This document shows, piece after piece, positions 23,199 through 30,862 of a stretch of 64,000 nucleotides of DNA. Position numbers and translations under genes: made by a program. How positions within the stretch are numbered: the stretch's first letter is position 1; each line of letters opens with the position of its first letter. The notes below the pieces were generated by a model. The model ran no database searches, was not told the DNA's origin, and saw nothing but the letters and a program-made list of their open reading frames with translations. The stretch covers positions 62,001 through 126,000 of the forward strand of contig VJZX01000008.1 in the NCBI GenBank assembly GCA_009663185.1. The letters are read 5' to 3'. Origin of the DNA: Isoptericola halalbus. GTDB lineage: Bacteria; Actinomycetota; Actinomycetes; Actinomycetales; Cellulomonadaceae.

Positions 23199-23220
23199 CG
23201 CGACATGGCACGATGAGGCC

Positions 23221-24033
23221 GTGATCACCCCCTCGGGCCCGGTGACGCACGCCGGGTACCACGACGTGCCCGACGACCAGGGCGGCGCCGCGGCCCGCGC
23301 CTGGTGGGACGCCAACGCCGCCGAGTACCTCGACGAGCACGGAGCCTTCCTCGGCGACGCCGGCTTCCGGTGGGGTCCGGAGGGCATGACCGAGGGCGAA
23401 GCGCGCCTGCTCGGCGACGTCGACGGCGCGCGCGCCCTCGAGGTCGGCGCGGGCGCCGCGAACTGCTCGCGCTGGCTAGCCACGCAGGGCGCACGTGTCG
23501 TCGCGACCGACGTCTCTGCCGGCATGCTCGACGGCGCGGCGCGGCTCGACGCGGCGACCGGGGTCACCGTGCCACTCGTCCAGGCCGACGCCCGGGCGTT
23601 GCCGTTCGTCGACGCGGCGTTCGACGTCGTGTTCACCTCGTTCGGCGTGATCCCGTTCGTGCCCGACGCTGCACCCGTGCACGCCGAGGTCGCCCGCGTG
23701 CTGCGCCCTGGCGGACGGTGGGTGTTCTCGGTGACGCACCCGCTGCGCTGGGCGTTTCCCGACGACCCGACGCTGCGCGGCCTGACCGCCCACCGCTCGT
23801 ACTTCGACCGCCGGCCCTACGTCGAGACCGGCGATGCCGGACACGTCGTCTACGCCGAGTACCACCGCACGATCGGCGACCACGTGCGCGACGTCGTCGC
23901 GGCGGGTCTGCGAGTGCGCGACGTCGTCGAGCCCGAGTGGCCCGCGTGGAACGACCAGGTCTGGGGAGGCTGGGGACCCGAGCGCGGAGCCTACCTGCCC
24001 GGCACCGCCGTCTTCGTCACGACGAAGGACTGA
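23221..24033 (+). CDS. Class I SAM-dependent methyltransferase
   Basis: Small-molecule methyltransferase of the Methyltransf_11 type, 270 residues. The SAM loop is ALEVGAGAANCSRWLA, followed by VVATDVSAGML (acidic ribose-binding residue), VQADARALPF and ARVLRPGGRWVFSVTHP. The GTG at 23221 is preferred because GATGAGG lies 5 nt before it; an in-frame ATG at 23186 adds poorly conserved residues. The substrate is not predictable. It is divergent from rpsA and convergent with polA. Confidence 0.88.
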   Translation: MITPSGPVTHAGYHDVPDDQGGAAARAWWDANAAEYLDEHGAFLGDAGFRWGPEGMTEGEARLLGDVDGARALEVGAGAANCSRWLATQGARVVATDVSAGMLDGAARLDAATGVTVPLVQADARALPFVDAAFDVVFTSFGVIPFVPDAAPVHAEVARVLRPGGRWVFSVTHPLRWAFPDDPTLRGLTAHRSYFDRRPYVETGDAGHVVYAEYHRTIGDHVRDVVAAGLRVRDVVEPEWPAWNDQVWGGWGPERGAYLPGTAVFVTTKD

Positions 24034-24056
24034 GGACGCCCCCAGCCGCCGCTCGA

Positions 24057-26762
24057 TCAGTGCCCGGCGTCGTGCCAGGTCGCGCCGGCGCCGACCGAGA
24101 CGTCGAGCGGCACGTCCAGCTTCACCGCCGATCCCATCTGCGAGCACAGGACTTCCTCGGCCGCCTCGCGCTCCCCGGGCGCGACCTCGACCACGAGCTC
24201 GTCGTGCACCTGCAGGAGCAGCCGCGACGCGAGCCCGCGTGCGTCGAGCTCGCGCTGCACGCCGATCATCGCGAGCTTGATGATGTCCGCCGCGCTGCCC
24301 TGGATGGGGGCGTTGAGCGCCATGCGCTCGGCCATCTGGCGGCGCTGCCGGTTGTCGCTGGTCAGGTCGGGCAGGTAGCGGCGGCGACCGAGGATCGTCG
24401 CGGTGTACCCGGTGGCGCGGGCCTCGGCGACCACGCCCGTGAGGTAGTCGCGCACTCCCCCGAACCGCGTGAAGTAGTCGTCCATGAGCGTCTGCGCCTC
24501 GCTCGTCGCGATGCCCAGCTGCTGCGAGAGCCCGAACGCGCTCAGGCCGTACGCCAGGCCGTAGCTCATGGCCTTGATCTTCGAGCGCATCTCCGCCGTG
24601 ACGTCCTCGGGCGCGACCTCGAAGACGTGCGAGCCGACGTACCGGTGCAGGTCCTCACCCGAGTTGAACGCCTCGATGAGCCCCTCGTCCCCGGAGAGGT
24701 GCGCCATGATGCGCATCTCGATCTGGCTGTAGTCCGCCGTGAGCAGCTCCTCGAAGCCCTCACCCACGCGGAACGCGCGGCGGATGCGCCGCCCCTCCTC
24801 CGTCCGGATCGGGATGTTCTGCAGGTTCGGCTCGGTCGAGCTCAGACGCCCGGTCGCCGCGATGGTCTGCTGGAAGGTCGTGTGGATCCGGCCGTCGGGC
24901 GCGACCGACTTGAGCAGGCCCTCGACCGTCGAGCGCAGCCGCGAGGCGTCGCGGTGCGCGAGCAGGTGCTCGAGGAAGGGATGCCCCGTCTTGACGTAGA
25001 GGTCCTGCAGCGACGCCGCGTCGGTCGTGTACCCCGTCTTGATCTTCTTCGTCCGGGGCATCCCGAGCTGGTCGAAGAGCACCTCCTGCAGCTGCTTGGG
25101 GCTGCCGAGGTTCACCTCGCGGCCGATGACGTCGAACGCCTCGGCGGCGGCCTGGGCGACGAACCCGGCGAACTGCTTCTCGAGGTCCGTGAGGTACTCG
25201 ACGTCCGCGGCGATCCCCGTGGCCTCCATGCGTGCGAGCACGCGCGACAGCGGCAGCTCGACGTCCGTGAGCAAGTGCTCCACACCGCGATCGGCGAGCT
25301 GACCGGCAAGCGCGCCGGCGAGGTCGGCGACCGCGGCCGCACGCGCGGCCTGCCGCGACGAGCGGGCGTCACCGCCGTCGAGCGCCAGGTCGAGCGCCCC
25401 CTGGGCACCTCCGGCGTCGGTGTCGACGCCCAGCTGGCGCCCGAGGTGCCGCACCACGAGGTCCCCGAGGTCGTACCCCCGCTGGTCGGGGTAGCACAGG
25501 TACGCGGCGAGCTCGGTGTCGAAGTCGACGCCGGCGAGATCGAAGCCCCGCGCGGCGAGCATGTGCCACGCCGCCTTGGCGCCGTGCACGGCCTTCGGCG
25601 CCGCCGGGTCGGCGAGCCAGGCCGCGAGCGCCTTCTCGTCGGCGGGGTCGAGCTCGGACAGGTCGAGGCCGACCGCGGCTCCGGAGGCGTCGGTCGGTTC
25701 GGCGATCGCGAGCTCCCACGCGTCGCCCGCGCCCGGCGTCGCCGTGCCGGACACGTCGAGCCCGACCCGCCGACCGGCGCGCTCGCCGAGCCATTCGCCC
25801 AGGCCGCCGGGCGCCACGTCGGCGAGCTCGACCTCGATCCCTGACTCGGGCTCCACCTCGCCCTCCGGCGCGAGCGCGAAGAGCCGGTCGCGCAGCACCC
25901 GGAACTCAAGCGCGTCGAACACCTGGTGCACGCCCTCGCGGTCCCAGGGCAGCACGGCCAGGTCGTCGGGTCCGAGCGGGAGCTCGAGGTCGGTGAGCAG
26001 GGCGTTCACCTGGCGGTTGAGCCGCACCTGCTCGACGGCGTCGCGCAGGTTCTCCGCGGCCTTGCCCTTGAGCTCGCCGACATGGTCGAGCAGCGCCTCG
26101 AGGCCGCCGTAGGTGGTGATCCACTTCGCGGCCGTCTTCGGCCCGACACCGGGCACGCCCGGCAGGTTGTCGCTCGACTCGCCGACGAGCGCGGCGATGT
26201 CGGGGTACTGCTCGGGCGGCACGCCGTACTTGCCGACGACGGCGGCCCGGTCCATGCGTGTCAGCTCGGAGACGCCGCGGATCGGGTAGAGGACCGTGAC
26301 GTCGTCGGACACGAGCTGGAAGGCATCGCGGTCCCCGGAGCAGATGAGGACCTCCATGCCCGCGCCCGCGGCCTGGGTGGCGAGCGTCGCGAAGATGTCG
26401 TCCGCCTCGTAGCCCTCGCGCTCGAGCGTGGGGACGTGCAGGGCCCCGAGGATGTCCTTGATGAGCGGCACCTGCCCCTTGAAGGGCTCGGGGCTCGAGG
26501 AGCGCGTGCCCTTGTACGTGGGCAGGAGCTCGGTACGAAACGACTGCCGGCCGGCGTCGAACGCGACGGCCACGTGCGTGGGCTGCTCGTCCCGCAGCAG
26601 GTTGATCAGCATCGACGTGAAGCCGTAGACGGCGTTCGTGGGCTGCCCCGAGTGGGTGGCGAAGTTCTCCACCGGCAGGGCGAAGAACGCCCGGTACGCC
26701 ATCGAGTGCCCGTCGATGAGCAGCAGCCGCGGTCGCTCGCCGGTTCGCGTCGTGGTCGTCAC
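24057..26762 (-). CDS. polA: DNA polymerase I
   Basis: Repair and Okazaki-fragment polymerase, 901 residues. The N-terminal 5'-3' exonuclease domain begins LLLIDGHSMAYRAFFAL and contains SGDRDAFQLVSDDVTVLYP. The central 3'-5' exonuclease-like domain lacks an obvious set of DEDD catalytic motifs, as is usual in actinobacteria. The polymerase motifs are A, LLTADYSQIEMRIMAHLSGD; B, RSKIKAMSYGLAYGLS; and C, LLLQVHDELVVE. The GTG at 26762 gives VTTTTRTGERPRLLLIDG; in-frame ATGs upstream would run into the divergent thioesterase start. Confidence 0.97.
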   Translation of the reverse strand: MTTTTRTGERPRLLLIDGHSMAYRAFFALPVENFATHSGQPTNAVYGFTSMLINLLRDEQPTHVAVAFDAGRQSFRTELLPTYKGTRSSSPEPFKGQVPLIKDILGALHVPTLEREGYEADDIFATLATQAAGAGMEVLICSGDRDAFQLVSDDVTVLYPIRGVSELTRMDRAAVVGKYGVPPEQYPDIAALVGESSDNLPGVPGVGPKTAAKWITTYGGLEALLDHVGELKGKAAENLRDAVEQVRLNRQVNALLTDLELPLGPDDLAVLPWDREGVHQVFDALEFRVLRDRLFALAPEGEVEPESGIEVELADVAPGGLGEWLGERAGRRVGLDVSGTATPGAGDAWELAIAEPTDASGAAVGLDLSELDPADEKALAAWLADPAAPKAVHGAKAAWHMLAARGFDLAGVDFDTELAAYLCYPDQRGYDLGDLVVRHLGRQLGVDTDAGGAQGALDLALDGGDARSSRQAARAAAVADLAGALAGQLADRGVEHLLTDVELPLSRVLARMEATGIAADVEYLTDLEKQFAGFVAQAAAEAFDVIGREVNLGSPKQLQEVLFDQLGMPRTKKIKTGYTTDAASLQDLYVKTGHPFLEHLLAHRDASRLRSTVEGLLKSVAPDGRIHTTFQQTIAATGRLSSTEPNLQNIPIRTEEGRRIRRAFRVGEGFEELLTADYSQIEMRIMAHLSGDEGLIEAFNSGEDLHRYVGSHVFEVAPEDVTAEMRSKIKAMSYGLAYGLSAFGLSQQLGIATSEAQTLMDDYFTRFGGVRDYLTGVVAEARATGYTATILGRRRYLPDLTSDNRQRRQMAERMALNAPIQGSAADIIKLAMIGVQRELDARGLASRLLLQVHDELVVEVAPGEREAAEEVLCSQMGSAVKLDVPLDVSVGAGATWHDAGH

Positions 26763-26781
26763 GGGTGCCAACCTACAGTCC

Positions 26782-27207
26782 ATGACCGACACTCCCCTGA
26801 CCTATCCCGCCACCGCCGCCGAGTGGGAGGCGGCCGCGCGCGGCACGCTGCTCGAGCGCATGGGAATCGTGCTGGAGCACATCTCCGCCGAGCTGACGAC
26901 GGGCACGATGCCCGTCGAGGGCAACACCCAGCCGGTCGGCCTGCTGCACGGGGGCGCGTCCGTGGTCCTGGCCGAGACGCTCGGTAGCGTGGCCGCTCAG
27001 GTGCACGCCGGGCCGGGCCGGGGGGCGGTCGGCATCGACGTCAACGCGACCCACCACCGGTCCGTGCGCTCGGGGACCGTGCGGGGCGAGGCACGCGCGC
27101 TCCACCTCGGCAGCACCACGGCCGCCTACGAGATCGTCGTCACCGACGACCAGGACCGCCGCGTGTGCACCGCACGGCTCACGTGCCTTATCCTCCGCGA
27201 GCCCTGA
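26782..27207 (+). CDS. Hotdog-fold thioesterase (PaaI/YdiI-like)
   Basis: 141-residue hotdog thioesterase that hydrolyses acyl-CoA or a similar thioester. The catalytic signature is QPVGLLHGGASVVLAETLGS, with the catalytic acidic residue in AETLGS, followed by GIDVNATHHRSVRSGTVRGEA, the usual second half of the fold. The ATG at 26782 is 20 bp from the divergent polA start. The frame is open upstream, but that region is polA. The substrate is unknown; aromatic-acid CoA or menaquinone-pathway DHNA-CoA are typical for the family. Confidence 0.9.
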   Translation: MTDTPLTYPATAAEWEAAARGTLLERMGIVLEHISAELTTGTMPVEGNTQPVGLLHGGASVVLAETLGSVAAQVHAGPGRGAVGIDVNATHHRSVRSGTVRGEARALHLGSTTAAYEIVVTDDQDRRVCTARLTCLILREP

Positions 27208-27235
27208 CCACAGGCCGTGACTCGCGCAGCGCGGC

Positions 27236-27934
27236 TCAGGAGGGGACCGACTCCGACTCCCGCTCCTCGGGGGCGCGCGGCGCGCGGTACTGCGCCTGGA
27301 AGGCGCGCAGGTTCACCGGACCGCTCGGGAGCCCGGCCGCGCGCGCCCGGCGGCGGCGCGCGATGAGGTCGTCGATCGCGGCACGGGTCGACTGCCGGCG
27401 CGACTCGCGGGGCTCGCGCCGGACGTCGGGGCGCGACGCCGGCCCGTCCTGCGCCAGGCGCCGCTGCAGCGTGGCCGTGCTCACCACGCGGTGCCCCGCA
27501 GCCGGGGCGAAGCCGAGGCACGCCAGGAAGCGCTGCATGCCGCGCGCACCCGGCGACGGGGCACAGTAGACGCTCGGGGCGCCGACGCCGGAGGCGAGCG
27601 CCGCGGCACCGGCCACGAGCGTGTGCCCCACGCCGTGACGCCGTACGTCGGCGGCCACGTAGATCGCGTCGACGTACACGCTGGGGTCCGCCGCGAACAG
27701 GTGCGGGCCGAGGACGCGTGCGAGCAGAAAACCGCAGACGACGCCGTCGTGCACCGCCACGAGAACGCTCCCACCGCCAGCGAGAAAGACGCTCAGGTGC
27801 TCACGCAGCCGAACCTCGTCGGCAGGGGCCGTCTGCGGCCCGTAGGGCGACTCCTCGCACGCGACCGCGGCGAGCTCTGCGATCGCGGAGAGGTCGTCCG
27901 GGACCGCGGGCCGGACTTCGACCGCTGCGCGCAT
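27236..27934 (-). CDS. GNAT family N-acetyltransferase
   Basis: 232-residue protein with an N-terminal GNAT acetyltransferase domain (about 5-145): EVRPAVPDDLSAIAELA, then VYVDAIYVAADVRRHGVGHTLV, the acetyl-CoA pyrophosphate-binding motif with R-x-x-G-x-G/A. The C-terminal 80 residues are Arg-rich (RREPRESRRQSTRAAIDDLIARRRRAR), probably a flexible or nucleic-acid-contacting tail, and are not part of the standard domain. The ATG at 27934 is set by AAGGAGG 5 nt before it. The substrate is unknown. Confidence 0.85.
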   Translation of the reverse strand: MRAAVEVRPAVPDDLSAIAELAAVACEESPYGPQTAPADEVRLREHLSVFLAGGGSVLVAVHDGVVCGFLLARVLGPHLFAADPSVYVDAIYVAADVRRHGVGHTLVAGAAALASGVGAPSVYCAPSPGARGMQRFLACLGFAPAAGHRVVSTATLQRRLAQDGPASRPDVRREPRESRRQSTRAAIDDLIARRRRARAAGLPSGPVNLRAFQAQYRAPRAPEERESESVPS

Positions 27935-28057
27935 CGAACCCTCCTTGTCGTCGCCCCGCCTGCGCGGGGGCCCACAGATCACGAAACGGTTACGGCTCCC
28001 TGCGACGATAGCCCGTCGCAGGGAGCCCGCACAATGTTCGATTCGCACAATGTCCGG

Positions 28058-28732
28058 TCAGGCGCCGCCGACCTGCTCGATGACGGCGTCGGCGACCTCG
28101 CGCATCGTGAGGCGCCGGTCCATCGACGTCTTCTGGATCCAGCGGAACGACTCGGGCTCGCTCAGGCCCATCTTGGTCATGAGAAGACCCTTGGCGCGGT
28201 CCACGCGCTTGCGGGTCTCGAACCGGTCCTGAAGGTCGGCGACCTCGGCCTCGAGCGCGCCGAGCTGCTGGTACCGCGAGATCGCGATCTCGACCGCGGG
28301 CAGGAGGTCCGCCGGGGTGAACGGCTTGACGACGTACGCCATCGCGCCGGCGTCCCGCGCCCTCTCGACGAGCTCGGTCTGCGAGAACGCCGTGAGCAGC
28401 ACGACGGGCGCCGCGTGCGCCTTGCCGATCCGCTCGGCCGCCGAGATGCCGTCGAGCTCGGGCATCTTGACGTCCATGACCACGACGTCGGGCTTGAGCT
28501 CGGTGGCCAGGCGGACGGCGGTCTCGCCGTCGCCGGCCTCACCCACGACGTCGAACCCGGCCTCGCGCAGCGTCTCGACGACGTCCATGCGGATGAGCGC
28601 CTCGTCCTCGGCCACGACGGCGCGGCGCGCGGGGCGCGCGGGGGCCTTCTCCGACGCAGGCTCCTGGTCGATCATCGGCGGCAGGTCGAGCGGAAGCTTT
28701 GCCTCGGTCTGGGCGTTGGTCTCGTCGGTCAC
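28058..28732 (-). CDS. pdtaR: ANTAR-domain response regulator, PdtaR type
   Basis: Response regulator whose output domain (ANTAR) binds paired RNA hairpins and acts as an antiterminator. An unstructured N-terminus (1-36) precedes the receiver domain with the phospho-acceptor D87 in VVMDVKMPELDG and K136 in YVVKPFTP. The ANTAR domain (about 155-218) has RVDRAKGLLMTKMGLSEPESFRWIQKTSMDRR. It closely resembles M. tuberculosis Rv1626/PdtaR. The GTG at 28732 follows AGGATG. The cognate kinase is not in the window. Confidence 0.93.
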   Translation of the reverse strand: MTDETNAQTEAKLPLDLPPMIDQEPASEKAPARPARRAVVAEDEALIRMDVVETLREAGFDVVGEAGDGETAVRLATELKPDVVVMDVKMPELDGISAAERIGKAHAAPVVLLTAFSQTELVERARDAGAMAYVVKPFTPADLLPAVEIAISRYQQLGALEAEVADLQDRFETRKRVDRAKGLLMTKMGLSEPESFRWIQKTSMDRRLTMREVADAVIEQVGGA

Positions 28733-28816
28733 GGGTCACATCCTAGACCTCGACCTGGCGCGTGGCGTTCTCTCGGGCACATGCGGTCGATGTGACCTAC
28801 GCACCAGGTTGGGGAC

Positions 28817-28850
28817 GCGACCGGGCGTGTGGTTCGATGGGCCCGGTCGC
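28817..28850. repeat. 10-bp perfect inverted repeat directly 5' of the tRNA-like gene
   Basis: Arms 28817-28826 and 28841-28850 (GCGACCGGGC and its exact complement) flank a 14-nt loop and end at the base before tRNA position 1. It may be a processing or leader hairpin of the tRNA transcript. It contains TTCGAT, a weak -10 candidate. Confidence 0.6.
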
Positions 28851-28927
28851 GCCCCGGTAGCCCAACCGGCAGAGGCAATCGGCTCAAACCCGATCCAGTG
28901 TGGGTTCGAATCCCACCCGGGGCACCA
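28851..28927 (+). tRNA. tRNA with anticodon CAA (nominal Leu, but short variable arm)
   Basis: Full cloverleaf including encoded CCA. The acceptor stem GCCCCGG pairs perfectly with CCGGGGC. The D stem has 3 bp (GCC/GGC) around a GG-containing loop. The anticodon stem ATCGG/CCGAT encloses CTCAAAC, so positions 34-36 read CAA. The variable loop is only 5 nt (CCAGT). The T arm GTGGG/CCCAC has TTCGAAT. The discriminator is A. CAA decodes UUG (Leu), yet bacterial tRNA-Leu has a long variable arm, so amino-acid identity is uncertain. Its 3' end is duplicated at 30785. Confidence 0.85.
28915..28927 (+). repeat. Direct repeat copy 1 (att-like, tRNA 3' end)
   Basis: ACCCGGGGCACCA forms the 3' end of the tRNA and recurs exactly at 30785-30797. 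With four more upstream bases the match is 16 of 17 (TCC[C/T] before it). Confidence 0.85.
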
Positions 28928-28930
28928 TGT

Positions 28931-29037
28931 GATGTCTCAGGACATCGGCGACGGCCGGACCCACGTCTTGCGGGTTCGGCTGTTGCCATCTGTGCGGATC
29001 GGCGACTCGGCGCCGGTAGTCCCGTCCTGAGGACGGG
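28931..29037 (+). other. Three successive stem-loops after the tRNA-like gene
   Basis: GATGTC-TCAG-GACATC (28931-28946), a 9-bp stem beginning GCCGGACCC and ending GGGTTCGGC (about 28953-28979), and CCCGTCC-TGA-GGACGGG (29021-29037). They fill the 142-bp space before the island gene. The first may end tRNA transcription; the others may be recombination-site or leader structures. Function is not known. Confidence 0.6.
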
Positions 29038-29069
29038 TCGTTCGACCCTGCCTCGTCACGGGCACCCGA

Positions 29070-30734
29070 GTGACACTGGTCTCAGGCACCTTGGACGTGG
29101 CCCTCATGAAGACCTTCCTTCAGACCTCGCCGTCCGGCTGGAGCGAACCGCCGCCCGCGGAACACACGATCCGGACCTACTTCGACGCGTTCGGACCTGC
29201 TCCCGCCTGGGACCTGCTGGTGCAGTGGCCCGCCGACGTCTACTGTCTCTGCAGCCTGGTGCTCGACCAGACTGAGGCGTACCGCTTCGCCGTCGCCCCG
29301 CCCTTCCGCCGGCGCTGGCCCCCGACACCGGACTGGAACTCGCGTGTCGAGACGTCGGCACGGGACTGGGCGACCGGCGCCCTGCCATGGTTCGTACGGC
29401 AGCACTGGAGCGTGCTCCGCGAGGCACGCGACACGACGCTCAGCGCCATCCGCGCCGGTGAGGCATGGGAGGTCTGCGAAGCGCTGCTCACGCTGCACGC
29501 CCTCGCGGACGAGGCGTACGCGGGCCTGGATGCTCCGACCCCTCCCGCAGGAGCCGCTGACAGCATGTGGCGGGCGTGGTCGCTCCTCGACCGGGCGGGC
29601 ACACTGTCGAACGTCTCCTCCCGTCGGGTGCGCGTCCTGCCGAAGAGCAGCTTCACCCCCCGCGGGATCACCATCCGCTCGATGTCGCGTTACCTCGCGC
29701 TGTGCTACGAGTCGGTGGACGTGCACTGGGGCCGGATCGACTCCGAGGTTCGCGCGCTCGCCGCCGCACCGGACGAACGGCCCTACAACGTGCTCCTCGT
29801 CCCGTGGCCACGGAGCGTCCGGGCCAGCGACTTTCGTGCGGTCCAGGCACCCCTGGAGAACATGGATACGACGGTGTTCGGGTTCTTCGAGTTCACTCCC
29901 GAGGAATCGACGAACGGTGACCCTCTCGGATCGCTGCTCGAAGCCTCCGTCGCACAGGGCGACCGTGTCGACGCCGTCGTCCTCCCTGAGGCCGCGATCT
30001 TGCCTGGTCAGATCCCGGTGCTCGAGGAGGTCCTGGAACGCTTCGACGTCCGGTTCCTCGTGGCTGGCGTCCGGCAACCCGGCATCGATGGCGGGTTCGG
30101 GCGCAACTACGTGCACTTCGGCGCCCGGGGCGACCGGGGCTGGCAACGGTTCGAGCAGGACAAGCACCACCGTTGGTGCCTGGACGGCAACCAGGTCCGC
30201 CAGTACCACCTGGCCCGGTCACTCGATCCCGCCAAGCTCTGGTGGGAGGCGATCGACCTTCGGCCGCGGGCTGTGAACGTCATCGACGTCGGAGGCGGCG
30301 CCACGGCCGCGCCACTGGTGTGTGAGGACCTCGCCCGGATGGATGAGGTAGCAGACCTGCTGCGCCGGATCGGACCCAGCATCGTCGTGGCGGTCCTCCT
30401 CGACGGTCCCCAGCTCTCCAGCCGGTGGCCCTGCCGCTACGCCGCCGTCCTCGCCGACGAACCCGGCTCGGCAGTGCTCACGCTCACGGCGTACGGAATG
30501 GTGCGGAGGTCCCGGCCGGAGGGCCTGCCCCTGAGCCGTGTCATCGCACTCTGGACCGACAAGGTCGGCGGCATCCAGGAGATCTCACTGGCACGGGGGG
30601 CGCAGGGCGTGCTCCTCGAGACGACGGTCCGGCTGAGGACGACCTGGACAGCCGATGGCCGGCGTCATGAGAGGGTGCCGGAGATCATCCTCGTCGGCTC
30701 TCGGCAGATCCGGCCATCCGGACATGCGCCGTAG
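29070..30734 (+). CDS. Divergent nitrilase-superfamily (carbon-nitrogen hydrolase-like) protein in tRNA-site island
   Basis: I do not recognise a named family for this 554-residue protein. Residues 1 to about 235 form a mostly helical domain of unknown function. Residues about 238-520 resemble a nitrilase fold. The three catalytic residues can be assigned as E307 in VVLPEAAI, K365 in EQDKHHRWC and C418 in PLVCEDLAR, followed by WPCRYAAVLADEPGSAVLTLT, which matches the post-Cys helix-strand region. There is no signal peptide or clear membrane helix. The start is uncertain: GTG 29070 or ATG 29106, both with weak ribosome sites. Context (single cargo gene, lower GC, att-like repeats) suggests horizontal acquisition; a defence or stress role is inference. 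Confidence 0.75.
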   Translation: MTLVSGTLDVALMKTFLQTSPSGWSEPPPAEHTIRTYFDAFGPAPAWDLLVQWPADVYCLCSLVLDQTEAYRFAVAPPFRRRWPPTPDWNSRVETSARDWATGALPWFVRQHWSVLREARDTTLSAIRAGEAWEVCEALLTLHALADEAYAGLDAPTPPAGAADSMWRAWSLLDRAGTLSNVSSRRVRVLPKSSFTPRGITIRSMSRYLALCYESVDVHWGRIDSEVRALAAAPDERPYNVLLVPWPRSVRASDFRAVQAPLENMDTTVFGFFEFTPEESTNGDPLGSLLEASVAQGDRVDAVVLPEAAILPGQIPVLEEVLERFDVRFLVAGVRQPGIDGGFGRNYVHFGARGDRGWQRFEQDKHHRWCLDGNQVRQYHLARSLDPAKLWWEAIDLRPRAVNVIDVGGGATAAPLVCEDLARMDEVADLLRRIGPSIVVAVLLDGPQLSSRWPCRYAAVLADEPGSAVLTLTAYGMVRRSRPEGLPLSRVIALWTDKVGGIQEISLARGAQGVLLETTVRLRTTWTADGRRHERVPEIILVGSRQIRPSGHAP

Positions 30735-30784
30735 TGTCGCGCCACCACAGCGAACGCCACGCCGTGCTCCGGCCACGTCGTCCT

Positions 30785-30797
30785 ACCCGGGGCACCA
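30785..30797 (+). repeat. Direct repeat copy 2 (displaced tRNA 3' end)
   Basis: Exact second copy of ACCCGGGGCACCA, 51 bp after the island gene stop and 6 bp before the pyk terminator hairpin. No tRNA body precedes it, as expected for a displaced attachment fragment. Confidence 0.8.
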
Positions 30798-30803
30798 GCG
30801 ACG

Positions 30804-30836
30804 AAGGCCCGGCCTGCATGATGCAGACCGGGCCTT
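30804..30836. terminator. Terminator hairpin between the island gene and pyk
   Basis: AAGGCCCGG pairs with CCGGGCCTT (9 bp), with an inner TGCAT/ATGCA helix. It lies 27 bp after the pyk stop on the minus strand and 70 bp after the island gene stop, so it can terminate both. Confidence 0.8.
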
Positions 30837-30862
30837 GCTCGTCACCACGTGACGGAGCTAGC

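Larger units (their letters stand above)
28915..30797 (+). mobile_element. Putative 1.9-kb island at the 3' end of a tRNA gene
   Basis: The segment is bounded by a 13-bp exact direct repeat, one copy being the tRNA 3' end, the usual footprint of integrase-mediated insertion. It carries a single gene of visibly lower GC: rows of 60 bases I counted gave 60, 65 and 73% against 77% for a row in nearby gltD. It also carries three hairpins near the tRNA side. No integrase or transposase is present, so it would be a passenger, satellite or remnant. A chance repeat cannot be excluded. Confidence 0.6.
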
